The position numbers and the translations under genes are program-made. This document shows, one piece after another, positions 54,895 through 64,000 of a stretch of DNA of 64,000 nucleotides. The notes beneath the pieces are model-generated. The model saw only the letters and a program-made list of their open reading frames with translations. It searched no databases and was not told where the DNA came from. This DNA comes from an uncultured Chlorobiaceae bacterium (GTDB lineage: Bacteria; Bacteroidota; Chlorobiia; Chlorobiales; Chlorobiaceae): the NCBI GenBank assembly GCA_903994635.1, contig CAJEXQ010000010.1, forward strand, positions 2,422-66,421, in the 5' to 3' direction. Position 1 is the first letter of the stretch; each line of letters opens with the position of its first letter.

Positions 54895-56331
54895 TTATCG
54901 GGTTTCAGTATTCGCTATTTCCTGAAAGATCAGGCGTACATAATCAAGGGCTGCTTCACGGTTGTAGGGGATAAGGCCATCGATGACTGCATTTTCCATC
55001 CTTTTTTTGATCATGCCGACCATTTTTCCTTCCGGCAGGGTGAGGAGGTTCATAATATCCTCGCCGCTGACAGGGGGGCGCCATTTGGCAAGCTGGTCTT
55101 TTTCACCAACTTCAGCAATTTTAGCTTCAACATGGTTGAAATTGCTCATAATCCGGGATACTTTTCTCGGATTTTTGCTGGTCACATCGGCCCGGCAGAG
55201 GTTCATGAGATCCTGAAGATCTTCGCCTGCATCAAACATGAGGCGCCGAATCGCTGAGTCGCTGATCTCCTCTTTTGAGAGGGGAATAGGACGGTGGTGA
55301 AGACGTACCATCTTCTGGACATAGCCAAGTGGATCGAGCGGCCAGCGCATGTATCTGAAAATTTTAGAGACTATCTTTATCCCGATGGCATCGTGGCCAT
55401 GGAATGTCCAGCCAGCGTTTTTTGAGAAGCGTTTGGTTGCCGGTTTTGCAATATCGTGAAGGAGCGCGGCAACCCTGAGCCAGAGATTGGCGGACTGTGT
55501 TGCCACATTGTCAACAACCTGAAAGGTGTGGAAAAGGGTATCCTTGTGGCCCATGCCATCAATCTGCTCAATGCCAGCCATGGCCGCCACTTCCGGCATG
55601 ATCTCCTTCAGCAATCCTGTTTCGTAGAGAATTGTCAGGCCGATTGACGGGCGAGGGGAGAGCATGATCTTGAAGAATTCGTTACTCACTCTCTCCATTG
55701 ATACAATATGCACTCTGTCGCGCATGACTTTCATTGCATCAATCACTTCAGGGAGAGGCTTGAAATCGAGCTGTGCGGCGAACCGTGCCGTCCTCATCAT
55801 GCGGAGCGGGTCGTCGGAAAAGGTCTGTTCAGGATCAAGCGGAGTTTTCAGGATTTTCGCCTCGATGTCTTTAATCCCGCTGAAGTTGTCGATAATCTGG
55901 TTCCGTCCTTCGCTGTTGAGAACAAGGGCCAGGGCATTGATGGTGAAGTCCCTGCGCAAAAGGTCGTCTTCGAGGGTTCCGATGAGGGTCACCGGTTTTC
56001 TTGAATCGCTGTTATAGGACTCTTTGCGGGCGCCGACAAGTTCAACCTTGAAGGGGCCTTGAAGGGGGTCGGAAAGCTCAAGTTGCGCCGTGCGGAATCG
56101 TTCAAAAAGCACAAAATTTCTGCCGTTCAGTTGATCGAGAATGGTTTTGGCAAAAGGGACGGGGTCGCCGATGATCATAATATCAATATCGGTGCAGGGT
56201 CTCTGCATCAGCATGTCGCGTACGTAACCTCCTACAAGGTAACAGTATAGCCCGCTCTTGTCGGCCAGGTCGCCGATTTGGCAGAGGATTTCCGGTAAGG
56301 AGGCTGGTTTCATGAGGGGTTGGCTCTGCAA
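54895..56331 (-). CDS. tRNA nucleotidyltransferase/poly(A) polymerase with HD domain
   Basis: A 478-residue class II nucleotidyltransferase. [11 protein letters not shown] and [10 protein letters not shown] (about residues 32-58) hold the GG and DxD catalytic motifs, [11 protein letters not shown] follows, and [19 protein letters not shown] is the neck arginine-rich helix. An HD-like phosphohydrolase segment appears at about residues 250-330 ([22 protein letters not shown]). It probably adds or repairs tRNA CCA ends, which fits the absence of encoded CCA in the tRNA here. Poly(A) polymerase is the alternative. An ATG six codons later is also possible. Confidence 0.88.
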   Translation of the reverse strand: MQSQPLMKPASLPEILCQIGDLADKSGLYCYLVGGYVRDMLMQRPCTDIDIMIIGDPVPFAKTILDQLNGRNFVLFERFRTAQLELSDPLQGPFKVELVGARKESYNSDSRKPVTLIGTLEDDLLRRDFTINALALVLNSEGRNQIIDNFSGIKDIEAKILKTPLDPEQTFSDDPLRMMRTARFAAQLDFKPLPEVIDAMKVMRDRVHIVSMERVSNEFFKIMLSPRPSIGLTILYETGLLKEIMPEVAAMAGIEQIDGMGHKDTLFHTFQVVDNVATQSANLWLRVAALLHDIAKPATKRFSKNAGWTFHGHDAIGIKIVSKIFRYMRWPLDPLGYVQKMVRLHHRPIPLSKEEISDSAIRRLMFDAGEDLQDLMNLCRADVTSKNPRKVSRIMSNFNHVEAKIAEVGEKDQLAKWRPPVSGEDIMNLLTLPEGKMVGMIKKRMENAVIDGLIPYNREAALDYVRLIFQEIANTETR

Positions 56332-56338
56332 TGGTCAC

Positions 56339-57373
56339 TTATTCAAGCGCAGCAGCATTGGCTGCAATTTCGTCGGCAATTTTTCCTGCAATCATGATTG
56401 CCCTGCGTCCGTCGGATGAGCTGACGGCCATAGGGGCGTTGCTGCGGATTGCCGTTATAAAATGTTCAAGTTCGTCACGCAATGCATTTACTTTTGGAAC
56501 TTCCGGGTGGATATAATCAAGCGCCATCCCCTGCATGGTCTCATGAATTTCTCCGAACTGTTCCAGTATCTTGCGTGCAGCAAAGGATTTCAGGGGATTT
56601 TTTGATGAAACCTCTTCCTGCTTCACAAGTCTGAAAACCTCCGATTTGCCGGTGGTTAAATCAAGCGAGGCGTAGCTTTTGGGTTGGGTGCAAAAAAAAC
56701 GGAGCTTGCGCATTTTGCTGCGGCTGAGCCTGCTTGCGGTCACGTTTGCCGTTGCGCCGTTGACGAAGTCGATTCTGGCTGTTGCCATATCAAGTTCGTT
56801 GGAGAAGACTCTTACTCCGGAAGCCGCAATGTGCTTGATATCGGATTGGATAAGGGAGAGTACAAGATCTATGTCGTGAATCATCAGGTCAAGCACGACG
56901 GAAACATCTGTCACCCGTGTTGAAAAGCCGGTCAGCCGCTCAGCCTGAATATAGACTGGTCGACCGATTTTGGCTTCAACGGCCCGCAGTGCAGGGTTAA
57001 AGCGTTCAATATGGCCTACCTGTATGCGAACCCTGTTTTCAGCTTCGAGCCGAATCAGCTCGTCGGCCTCTTCAACGGTGGTCGTTATTGGTTTTTCAAT
57101 AAAGAGGTGCAGCCCCTTGGCCAGCAGGGTGCAGGCAATGTTGTAGTGCGAGCTTGTGGTTGTGGCAATAATGGCAGCATCGCATGCCTTGGCAAGAAGT
57201 TCAAGCGAGCTGAAATGGGCGACATCATATTTTTTCGCTATCTCAGCAGCCCTGACGCTGTCGAGGTCAAAAATGCCTGCGCAATGGAGATCAGGCCACT
57301 CCTGTGCGATTTCAGAGAGAAGCTTCGTGTGAAACTCTCCAAGCTTTCCAACTCCGATAACCCCAATATTCAT
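56339..57373 (-). CDS. Gfo/Idh/MocA-family oxidoreductase
   Basis: A 344-residue NAD(P)-dependent dehydrogenase. IGVIGVGKLGEFHTKLL is the Rossmann loop and HLFIEKPITTTVEEADEL holds the EKP catalytic lysine. QVGHIERFNPALRAVEAKI follows, and the GHIERFNPA form recalls sugar-nucleotide dehydrogenases such as UDP-GlcNAc 3-dehydrogenase, but the substrate cannot be read from this alone. It lies between the MFS transporter (27 bases upstream) and the tRNA nucleotidyltransferase gene (seven bases downstream). Confidence 0.85.
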   Translation of the reverse strand: MNIGVIGVGKLGEFHTKLLSEIAQEWPDLHCAGIFDLDSVRAAEIAKKYDVAHFSSLELLAKACDAAIIATTTSSHYNIACTLLAKGLHLFIEKPITTTVEEADELIRLEAENRVRIQVGHIERFNPALRAVEAKIGRPVYIQAERLTGFSTRVTDVSVVLDLMIHDIDLVLSLIQSDIKHIAASGVRVFSNELDMATARIDFVNGATANVTASRLSRSKMRKLRFFCTQPKSYASLDLTTGKSEVFRLVKQEEVSSKNPLKSFAARKILEQFGEIHETMQGMALDYIHPEVPKVNALRDELEHFITAIRSNAPMAVSSSDGRRAIMIAGKIADEIAANAAALE

Positions 57374-57400
57374 GCTTTTCTCTCCATTATCGACCGATGT

Positions 57401-58672
57401 TCAGGCAATCTCCGCTTCAGTTTCGGGTTCAAGTGCTTCAATGTTGTACTTGAACAGCTTGAGGGCAATAACTGCTCCAGCGATGGTAAGAACACCTGCA
57501 ACAATATAGGGCGCGCGAAAATTCATGCCGTAGAGGATACTTCCGCTGAACGGACCCATGATGCGGGCAAAAGAGTTGACTGACTGTGAAAGACCGAGAA
57601 TCTGCCCCTGCTGTTGTTTATAACTGTAGAGCGAAATCATGGAGAGGTTAATCGGAGCGACCAGACTGGTGCCGATGGCAAAAAAGAAGAGGATCACAAG
57701 GCCGATAGAAAAAAGCGAACTCTGTGGCGCGAATGGGACAAAAAAGACACCGACAAAGGTAAAGAGGTGGCCCCAGAAGAAAAGTTTGTGCTCGCCAAGT
57801 TTTTTGATGAGCTTTCTTATGAGACCTCCCTGAACAACGACTGACCAGATGCCTACATAGGCAAAGATGTAGCCAATCTGCTTGTCGGAAGCCATGAAAT
57901 ACTCTTTCCAGAGCAGAATTGAGGCGACCTGCATGTTAACGATTGCAAAGGTATAGATGTAGTTTGCAATCATGAGCAGGGTAAGGGGGCGTGAACTGAA
58001 GACCAGTTTAAGTCCTTCTCCATACTCGCTTGTTTTTTCACCAAGAAAACGGAGTGTTGATTGTTTTGGTTGGTCGCTCTCCGACCGCTTTTTCAGAAAG
58101 CCGAACGATATTTTTTGTGCACTCTTGTTTGACTCGGGAAGCAGGAAGATGGCAAGAATAAAATCGAAAGTGATCAGTGCCGCAGAGACATAACCTACCA
58201 TCTGGATGCCATAACTGTGCTTGAGGATTCCGCCAATGAGCGGGCCGATGATGAAGCCGATGCCGAAAGCGGCTCCAATCATTCCCATTGCGCCGGATCG
58301 ACTTTTACTGTCGGTGACGTCAGTGATATAGGCTTGTGCCGCAGCAATGTTGGCTGATCCAATGCCTGAAAGACCTCGGGCAAAGATGAGCAGAGGGATT
58401 GTGGCCGCCTGGGCAAAAACCAGATAGGAGAGGGCCGTTATAAAAATACTGATCAGCATAACCGGTCGCCGCCCGATCTTGTCGGATAACTTGCCCCAGA
58501 GCGGGGAGAAGATAAACTGCATGATTGAAAAAATCGCAGCAATGAGCCCGATCATGAAGGGGTTTGCACCGAGATCCTTGGCGTAGGTCGGCAGAAGCGG
58601 AAGCACAATGCCAAACCCAATCAGATCCAGTAAAACCGTCAGGAGTAAAATGACCAGAGGGGAGCGCTTCAT
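57401..58672 (-). CDS. MFS transporter, TetA/DHA1-like
   Basis: A 423-residue major-facilitator protein with twelve predicted helices. [16 protein letters not shown] between helices 2 and 3 is MFS motif A, and [24 protein letters not shown] carries motif [16 protein letters not shown] in helix 5 is motif C of proton antiporters. A cytoplasmic linker of about 50 residues (about 185-235) separates the halves. It is likely a drug or metabolite exporter; the substrate is unknown. Confidence 0.9.
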   Translation of the reverse strand: MKRSPLVILLLTVLLDLIGFGIVLPLLPTYAKDLGANPFMIGLIAAIFSIMQFIFSPLWGKLSDKIGRRPVMLISIFITALSYLVFAQAATIPLLIFARGLSGIGSANIAAAQAYITDVTDSKSRSGAMGMIGAAFGIGFIIGPLIGGILKHSYGIQMVGYVSAALITFDFILAIFLLPESNKSAQKISFGFLKKRSESDQPKQSTLRFLGEKTSEYGEGLKLVFSSRPLTLLMIANYIYTFAIVNMQVASILLWKEYFMASDKQIGYIFAYVGIWSVVVQGGLIRKLIKKLGEHKLFFWGHLFTFVGVFFVPFAPQSSLFSIGLVILFFFAIGTSLVAPINLSMISLYSYKQQQGQILGLSQSVNSFARIMGPFSGSILYGMNFRAPYIVAGVLTIAGAVIALKLFKYNIEALEPETEAEIA

Positions 58673-58750
58673 GCCTGCATGTCGTTTTGTTCTGCCAAAG
58701 CCACAAAGATAAAAAAATTACCATCGATTCTGAGAGAGATCGCTAAAATA

Positions 58751-59644
58751 TCAGGGAGCTGGCTTCTCCTCAGGATAAATAGTTTTGTATAATTGGGCTA
58801 TGCCGTCAAGTACTCGCGGGCCAGCACGCAGAAAAAGGCTGTTGTCGAACCGGTCGTACACCCGGTGGTTTTTGACTGCGGCAACGGAGCCCCAGCCGGG
58901 ACGGTTCATAACCTTGTCAACAGCGGAAGACTCCCTTGCCATATACATGCAGGCAATCACCTCCGGACTTTTTTTGATCACCCATTCCTGTGATATTTCG
59001 AAATAATCCTTTTCCACGATGTCACCAATATTTTCGCCGCCAGCGTAGGCGATAAGCGCTGAAGTGTAGCTACCCTTTCCGCCAGTCCAGAACGGGTCAT
59101 CCCATATTTCGAGATAGACCGTTTTTTTTCTCTTCTGACTTTCCGTCTTTTTTTTGAATGTCGCGAGACCGTTGCTGATAGAGAGGGCAAGGGAGTCAGC
59201 CTCCCGGGTGTGGCCGGTCAGTTTTCCGAGCCTTCTCAAGGCAGTCGGGATATCGTCGGGAGACTTGCAGGTGATGCTCTCTCTCTGAATGCCAAGAGCC
59301 GATATCTTTTTCCCCATCTCTTTATCTGCCAGGTCAACGTCAACGACCAGATCTGGATGGATGGAGGCGAGCAGCTCAAGCGAAGGGCGTCCGAATGCTC
59401 CAGTGACGGGCACCCGTGCAGCCGCAGCAGGCCAGTCGCAGGCGCTGGTTCTGCCAACAAGCTCATCACCGGCGCCGATAGCAAAAATCATCTCGGTCAG
59501 ACTTGGTGCAAGGCTCACAATGCGCGGTTTGGCTGGTTTGAGCCTGGCGCTGTTGACCTTCTGTTGAGTGCATCCTGACAACATGAGCAGCAGTGCCGAC
59601 AACAGAAAAGGCAGCAGTGAGTTACAGTTTACGGTGAGTTGCAT
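58751..59644 (-). CDS. BtuF-like ABC substrate-binding lipoprotein (cobalamin/siderophore type)
   Basis: A 297-residue periplasmic binding protein. The signal peptide ends LLMLSGC, a lipobox, so it is anchored by lipid. RIVSLAPSLTEMIFAIGAGDELVGRT begins the TroA-like fold, and GRPSLELLASIHPDLVVDV continues it; WDDPFWTGGKGSYTSALIAYAGG is in the second lobe. BtuF (vitamin B12) is the best match in general form, and a B12-riboswitch-controlled receptor lies 3 kb away, but iron-siderophore binding is possible. No permease or ATPase gene is adjacent. Its ATG overlaps the Nudix gene by 23 bases. Confidence 0.85.
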   Translation of the reverse strand: MQLTVNCNSLLPFLLSALLLMLSGCTQQKVNSARLKPAKPRIVSLAPSLTEMIFAIGAGDELVGRTSACDWPAAAARVPVTGAFGRPSLELLASIHPDLVVDVDLADKEMGKKISALGIQRESITCKSPDDIPTALRRLGKLTGHTREADSLALSISNGLATFKKKTESQKRKKTVYLEIWDDPFWTGGKGSYTSALIAYAGGENIGDIVEKDYFEISQEWVIKKSPEVIACMYMARESSAVDKVMNRPGWGSVAAVKNHRVYDRFDNSLFLRAGPRVLDGIAQLYKTIYPEEKPAP

Positions 59645-60032
59645 AATGCTGAACTATTTTCACGTGGTTGAAAGCAAGTGGCATGGTCATGGCTTCCTCA
59701 AGTGAAAACCAGGCGATCTCCTCTACCTCGTCAGGCATCAGTCTGGTTGATCCTTTCCCAATCCCGAAGAATGCGAGCGCCACGGCATGAAAGTGGTACT
59801 CTGGAAACAGCTCATTGAAAAAATAGAGAAAGGCTGGTTCAGCAAAGAGAAGGCCAGTCTCCTCCATTACCTCCCGCACAACAGCATCTTCCGCCGTTTC
59901 ATAGTCATCAATGTGCCCCCCCGGCAGGCACCAATGCCCCTGAAAAGGGCGAATACTCCGTTTTGTCAGCAGGATAAGATCGGGATTGCCATTTTCCGGA
60001 GTGATGATAGCAGCAACAGTAGCTTTGGGCAT
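59622..60032 (-). CDS. Nudix hydrolase
   Basis: A 136-residue Nudix protein. The box GGHIDDYETAEDAVVREVMEETGLLF (about residues 38-63) fits GX5EX7REUXEEXGU apart from spacing details. Members cut nucleoside diphosphates linked to another group, for example 8-oxo-dGTP or ADP-ribose; which one is not readable. It starts at 60032 and overlaps the BtuF-like gene downstream. Confidence 0.92.
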   Translation of the reverse strand: MPKATVAAIITPENGNPDLILLTKRSIRPFQGHWCLPGGHIDDYETAEDAVVREVMEETGLLFAEPAFLYFFNELFPEYHFHAVALAFFGIGKGSTRLMPDEVEEIAWFSLEEAMTMPLAFNHVKIVQHYATHRKL

Positions 60033-60086
60033 ATTTCAGTGTCAATAGTTCAGCAAAGGTAAGGCTGATGTTTAAGAAATGCAAAG

Positions 60087-60160
60087 AAAAACGGTTGGAA
60101 GGGGGTGCGGGCTGTAAACCCCGGATGGCGGGGAAACCCTTGCGGCAAGCCGTTTTTTTT
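60087..60160. ncRNA. Candidate structured RNA or two-way terminator between divergent genes
   Basis: An outer stem pairs ACGGTT (60091) with AGCCGT (60149) with one G-U. Inside are two G/C-rich hairpins: GGGGT with ACCCC (60102-60122) and GCGGGG with CCTTGC-type pairing (60128-60143). A run of eight T residues ends the plus-strand copy and T5 the minus copy. The flanking genes point away from each other, so neither ends here. It could be a small RNA, a leader attenuator of the Na/Pi gene or a decayed repeat. Confidence 0.5.
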
Positions 60161-60253
60161 GATTCCGATGGTATTGATGAAAATTTTTGCCATTATCAAG
60201 GGATGTTTATTGTTGATTTGTTGTTGACCCGATTTTGAATCAAGGGGGGGCGC

Positions 60254-61957
60254 GTGATGACAGGAACGCTTTCGTTGACCGCTGTGGCTGTTGTTTTTAC
60301 CGGCGGGTTGGCGCTTTTTCTTTACGGCATCAGGATGATGAGCAGTGGCCTGAAAAAGGCATCTGGTGAGGGGATTCGTCGGCTGGTCTCCAGGATGTCA
60401 GGCAACCGGTTCTACGGCCTTTTTTCCGGTGCGTTTGCCACAATGATTGTTCAGAGCAGCAGCACTATTATTGCTATTCTTGTCGGGCTGGTACACTCTC
60501 GATTCATGACCAGCACCCAGGCTGTGGCTGTGATTCTTGGTGCCGAAATTGGCACAACAGCCATGGCCCAGCTTGTGGCGTTTCGATTGCATGATTATGC
60601 ACTGATAATTTTTGCCGCAGGTTTTGCCTTGAGTTCTCTTGGGAAATCGGAAGCAGTGCGCTTTACAGGCGAAGCGCTTTCCGGGTTTGGCCTTCTTTTT
60701 TTCGGGCTGAAGGTCATGTCTGAAGCGGTCAATCCGCTGCAAAGCTATGCACCGTTTCTTTCTCTCCTTCAATATCTGGATAATCCATTGATCTGTGTCG
60801 TTGCGGGGATGGGTTTAACCGCTCTCATGCAGAGCAGCGGGGCGTTTATTGGAATTATCATCACCCTTGCACTCCATGGTTCGCTCACCCTTGATGCCGG
60901 TGTTGCGCTGTTGCTTGGCGCCAATATTGGAACCTGTATCACGGCAGTGCTGGCAAGTTCGGGGATGCAGCATGCCGCCAAAAGGGTTGCGTTGGCCCAG
61001 GTGCTTTTTAATGTGGCAGGAGTGCTCCTTTTTTTACCCTTCATTTCTCAATTTTCGGAGCTGATCCGTTTACTTTCTCCGATGAGAGAGGGGTTTGGCG
61101 CCGGAAAGCTTGCCCTTGAAGTTCCAAGGCAGATTGCCAATGCCCATACGCTGCTAAACTTGTTCATGGCGCTTTTTTTTCTTCCCTTTCTTGCCCCTTT
61201 CGATCGGCTGCTTTACTGGATTCTTCCGGATGATCCCGAAGAGACAAGGCTCATTCCTGCTGTCTGGTATCTGAAGGAGTCGGCGCTTTCCACCCCTGTT
61301 CTTGCTCTAAGCTATGCAAGGGCTGAAGTGGCAAGAATGGGCAACATTGCCGGTAAAATGGTGCATGCCTCCCTCTACCCCGTTATCAGCAGCGATCCCG
61401 GACGTGATGTGGTTTTTCCAAAACTTTCAGTCATCAAGGGGATAAGCATGAGAGAGGAGAAGCTTGATTTTCTTGAAGCACATATCTCTGATTACCTCAT
61501 AAAAATAAGTCGCAGTGGGCTTAATGAAATGGAATCGAGGGAGGTTTTCGCCCTCATGAATATTGTCAAGGGGCTTGAATCTATCGGCGATATGATTGAA
61601 TTGCTTGCGGAGAAACTTGTTGAAAAAAAACAGGGAGTGAAAGGCAATCTGAGCCAGGAGGGTAAATACGAGCTGATGGAGATGCACAACCTTGTTTGTC
61701 TTGAAATTGAACAGCTTGCCGATGCCCTCAAGAGTATGGATGCAATCAAAGCCGGGGCACTTCTCCAGGGTGATGAGCGCTTTAAACGGCTGGTAGCGCA
61801 GGCTGAAATAGCTCATCTGAAAAGAGTTGTTCTTCTTTCTGAGGCAGAAGTTACTCATGATATTCACATGGAACTCATCAATTTGCTTGAACAGGTGCAC
61901 CACTACAGCAAGAGTATTGCCGGCAGCATTGCCGGTTCAGAGAGTTCTGAACAGTAA
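60254..61957 (+). CDS. Na/Pi cotransporter family protein with PhoU-like domain
   Basis: A 567-residue NptA/YjbB-type transporter. Two inverted membrane repeats carry the paired signatures VQSSSTIIAILVGLV (about residues 68-82) and MQSSGAFIGIIITLAL (about 195-210), with GAEIGTTAMAQL and GANIGTCITAVL between. The C-terminal third (about 380-560) is helical and PhoU-like. It probably moves phosphate with sodium, in or out. The start has GGGGGGGCGC upstream, followed by GTG then ATG; the annotated ATG at 60257 or the GTG at 60254 are both plausible. Confidence 0.9.
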   Translation: MMTGTLSLTAVAVVFTGGLALFLYGIRMMSSGLKKASGEGIRRLVSRMSGNRFYGLFSGAFATMIVQSSSTIIAILVGLVHSRFMTSTQAVAVILGAEIGTTAMAQLVAFRLHDYALIIFAAGFALSSLGKSEAVRFTGEALSGFGLLFFGLKVMSEAVNPLQSYAPFLSLLQYLDNPLICVVAGMGLTALMQSSGAFIGIIITLALHGSLTLDAGVALLLGANIGTCITAVLASSGMQHAAKRVALAQVLFNVAGVLLFLPFISQFSELIRLLSPMREGFGAGKLALEVPRQIANAHTLLNLFMALFFLPFLAPFDRLLYWILPDDPEETRLIPAVWYLKESALSTPVLALSYARAEVARMGNIAGKMVHASLYPVISSDPGRDVVFPKLSVIKGISMREEKLDFLEAHISDYLIKISRSGLNEMESREVFALMNIVKGLESIGDMIELLAEKLVEKKQGVKGNLSQEGKYELMEMHNLVCLEIEQLADALKSMDAIKAGALLQGDERFKRLVAQAEIAHLKRVVLLSEAEVTHDIHMELINLLEQVHHYSKSIAGSIAGSESSEQ

Positions 61958-62012
61958 GCGGTTTGTTTCCTGATAAAGAATTTCTTATCTACTGCTCAAT
62001 AATTGTTCTTTC

Positions 62013-62240
62013 GATGGTAACTGGTGCCGGTTTCAAAGCCGGAGAATAGGGAAGTACGTGAAAATCGTACACTGTACCCGCAACTGTACAACGGTTAACC
62101 GCTGAAATCTTGCATTGCCATAATGCACTTGATTTTATCGGTCGTTTCAGGTCACTGCAATCTTTTCCTCCACGGAAAACTGCGGGAAGGCCGAAACGGA
62201 ACCAGGCCGTGATAGTCAGGAGACCTGCCAGTTATTTTTT
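62013..62240 (+). ncRNA. Cobalamin (adenosylcobalamin) riboswitch
   Basis: All landmarks of the B12 riboswitch are present in order: GGTGCC near 62023, GAATAGGGAAG near 62043, GTGAAAATC near 62058, CCCGCAACTGT (the B12 box) near 62077 and AGTCAGGAGACCTGCC at 62214-62229. AACTGG (62019) and CCAGTT (62228) close the outer stem. It precedes the TonB-dependent receptor gene, so B12 should lower receptor expression. No adjacent terminator is obvious, so control may be translational. Confidence 0.95.
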
Positions 62241-62386
62241 GCATTACCAAATCGGACTACGGGATATAGTCGGGGCAAAGCTGTACCTCTTTTTGCATTA
62301 CGTGTTAGTGCATATAACGTTACATCTGCCTTTTGCTTACCCCTGTCAGTTGATCTATTTCTCAAACTGAAAACAGGTTAATTTCG

Positions 62387-64000
62387 ATGAACAAAAAAGT
62401 ATTTCTTGTTGTCATGGCAGGCCTGCTGTGCAGCAAAGGGCTTCTGGCTGAAGTGCAGCCAAGGAGTTTCGTGGGGGAGGAGATGGTGGTGACTGCCACG
62501 AAAACGTTCAATTCTATTCGCGATGCAGGCGGAAGTTCGGTAACAGTTATTACAGCGGAGGAGATCAAAAATTCAGGTCAGAACAGCGTTGAGGAGGTTA
62601 TCAAAGGAACTGTCGGAATTGATGTCGCTCAAAATGGCGGACCAGGCACTCTTGCGACTGTTTTTTTAAGAGGAGCTGATGCCAAAAACACTCTTCTCCT
62701 GATTGATGGAATTCCGTCAAACGATCCTGCTGAGGGACAACGCAGTCCCAATTTTGCCAATTTAACCGTCGACAATATTGAACGTATCGAGATTTTACGC
62801 GGGCCGGTCAGTTTTTTGTATGGATCGAACGCCTCAGCGGGTGTGATCAATATTATTACCAAAAAAGGTGGCGCAATACCAGGGGTGTTTGTCGGGCTTG
62901 AGGGTGGTGCCTATGGAACCTCTAAATATTACGGTGGCGCAAACGGCCAAAAAGGTACTCTTGACTATTCTGTTGGAGTGACACGGTTGAAAATCGATGG
63001 ATTTTCAGCCACTGATGAAAAAAACAAATGGTTAAATCCGACCGGAACATCTTTTGAAAAAGATGGATATGAAAATACAACCGTGTCGGGAAAATTCGGC
63101 TTGCATCTTAACAATAACATGACTCTCGACACGGTGCTCAGATATACAAAAGCCAGTGCGGCTTATGATAATCCTGGTGTTGATGTCACTGGAAACAGCC
63201 AGGATTCTGATCAGTTCAGCAGCCGCGTTGCGTTGACCATGCATTACAAGCCATTGGTGTCGACACTCTATTATACCGTCAACAATCAGGACAGAACCTA
63301 TTATGGTACGAACTCAGGCAGCTACAATGGACATCAGTATGACGTTGGCTGGCAGGGTGATTTTGCGGCTACTGAAAAAAATACGGTTTCGGTTGGGCTG
63401 AATAATCAGCATGAGAGCATGCGGAATGGTCCGGCATTTGATCGTAACATGGCTTCGAACAGCGTTTTTCTGCAGGATCAGTGGCATGTTGGTGTTTTCA
63501 ATCTGGTGGGTGGTCTGCGTTATGAGGATAATGAAAAATTTGGCAGCAAGACAACCTACAGGTTTGCGCCATCCTGCGACATTGGTAATACTGTACTGAA
63601 GTTTAGTTACGGTAATGGTTTCAGGGCACCGTCCCTTTTTGAGCTTTACTCGCCGGTTTATGGCAATCAACAGCTTGTTGCTGAAACAAGCGCTGGCTGG
63701 GATGCTGGTTTTGAGCAGAAAGTTTCTGACCGTGTGAAGCTCGGCGCAACATACTTCAGGATGGACTATGATAATCGCATTGCTTATGATTTTTCAACAT
63801 CAAAATACGCTCAGGTTTCAGGAACTACTAAAACTCTTGGTGTCGAGAGTTTTGCTGAATGGAAACCGGTGGATCAGCTCTTTTTTGCCTGTAATTACAC
63901 TTACACCTCTACGGAGGACCCTGCGGGCAGTGAGCTGCTGAGACGTCCAAAAAACAAGGTTGGACTGATTGGTACGTACAAAGTATCGAAAATGGGCAGA
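62387..64000 (+). CDS. btuB: TonB-dependent cobalamin receptor (BtuB-like), 3' end missing
   Basis: The first 538 codons are seen and the gene runs off the window. The signal peptide is MNKKVFLVVMAGLLCSKGLLA. EEMVVTATK is the TonB box region, and the plug (about 35-150) contains VKGTVGIDV-like and ILRGPVSFLYGSNASAGVINI segments. The beta barrel follows, with FAPSCDIGNTVLKFSYGNGFRAPSLFELYSP near residue 395. With the riboswitch upstream, vitamin B12 or a corrinoid is the most likely ligand. B12 is needed for bacteriochlorophyll synthesis in this group, which makes uptake useful. Confidence 0.93.
   Translation, partial: MNKKVFLVVMAGLLCSKGLLAEVQPRSFVGEEMVVTATKTFNSIRDAGGSSVTVITAEEIKNSGQNSVEEVIKGTVGIDVAQNGGPGTLATVFLRGADAKNTLLLIDGIPSNDPAEGQRSPNFANLTVDNIERIEILRGPVSFLYGSNASAGVINIITKKGGAIPGVFVGLEGGAYGTSKYYGGANGQKGTLDYSVGVTRLKIDGFSATDEKNKWLNPTGTSFEKDGYENTTVSGKFGLHLNNNMTLDTVLRYTKASAAYDNPGVDVTGNSQDSDQFSSRVALTMHYKPLVSTLYYTVNNQDRTYYGTNSGSYNGHQYDVGWQGDFAATEKNTVSVGLNNQHESMRNGPAFDRNMASNSVFLQDQWHVGVFNLVGGLRYEDNEKFGSKTTYRFAPSCDIGNTVLKFSYGNGFRAPSLFELYSPVYGNQQLVAETSAGWDAGFEQKVSDRVKLGATYFRMDYDNRIAYDFSTSKYAQVSGTTKTLGVESFAEWKPVDQLFFACNYTYTSTEDPAGSELLRRPKNKVGLIGTYKVSKMGR

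Overview
The window looks like an ordinary chromosomal stretch of a green sulfur bacterium (Chlorobiaceae, Chlorobium/Pelodictyon type). The main evidence is a light-independent chlorophyllide reductase subunit (BchY), a cysteine-adding enzyme of bacillithiol synthesis (BshC), a GlmU-like fusion typical of the Bacteroidetes/Chlorobi lineage, a short primary sigma factor without region 1.1, menaquinone genes, and citrate synthase in a lineage known for the reductive TCA cycle. The assignment is inferred from gene content. I see no phage, insertion sequence, CRISPR array or rRNA operon.

Layout. 1-5 kb: menF-menD, a TPR lipoprotein, a CopZ-like metal-binding protein and a NYN-domain protein. 5-12 kb: tRNA-Asp, citrate synthase, gatC, kdsB, xseA, a HU/SPOR membrane protein overlapping bchY, then frr and rpmE. 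12.7-17.3 kb: recG, rsgA and an aldehyde dehydrogenase. 17.3-20.7 kb: two paralogous LuxR-like regulators flanking a diacylglycerol-kinase-like gene, with palindromic dispersed repeats. 21-30 kb: GlmU-like enzyme, TrpG/PabA, LOG protein, then a minus-strand run of a patatin/beta-barrel protein, surE, bshC and a haem-binding protein, and accD. 30-35.6 kb: thyX, clpP, valS, rpoD. 35.8-44.5 kb: a long minus-strand sulfur region with metY, a response regulator, cysK, cysE, a trans-sulfuration enzyme and thiSGH plus a ThiF/MoeB protein. 44.6-54.8 kb: holin-like protein, radA, folD, rpoN, hslVU, aroQ, TPR protein, DoxX, purB. 54.9-60 kb: tRNA nucleotidyltransferase, oxidoreductase, MFS transporter, BtuF-like lipoprotein, Nudix. 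60-64 kb: Na/Pi cotransporter, then a cobalamin riboswitch ahead of a TonB-dependent receptor cut by the window edge.

The most interesting signal is upstream of metY (44.3-44.55 kb, minus strand). A promoter with a 17-base spacer is followed by a 31-codon reading frame with four consecutive cysteine codons and a fifth nearby. Next comes a perfect 13-bp hairpin with a U-tract, and then a 49-codon membrane-peptide gene, metY and a response regulator whose start codon overlaps the metY stop. A segment of the leader just after the cysteine run is complementary to the left arm of the terminator. This is the architecture expected of cysteine-dependent transcription attenuation. Secondary points are an unexplained structured RNA or two-way terminator between divergent genes near 60.1 kb, a truncated paralogue among the two LuxR-like regulators, and a palindromic repeat that supplies the last codons of the diacylglycerol-kinase-like gene.
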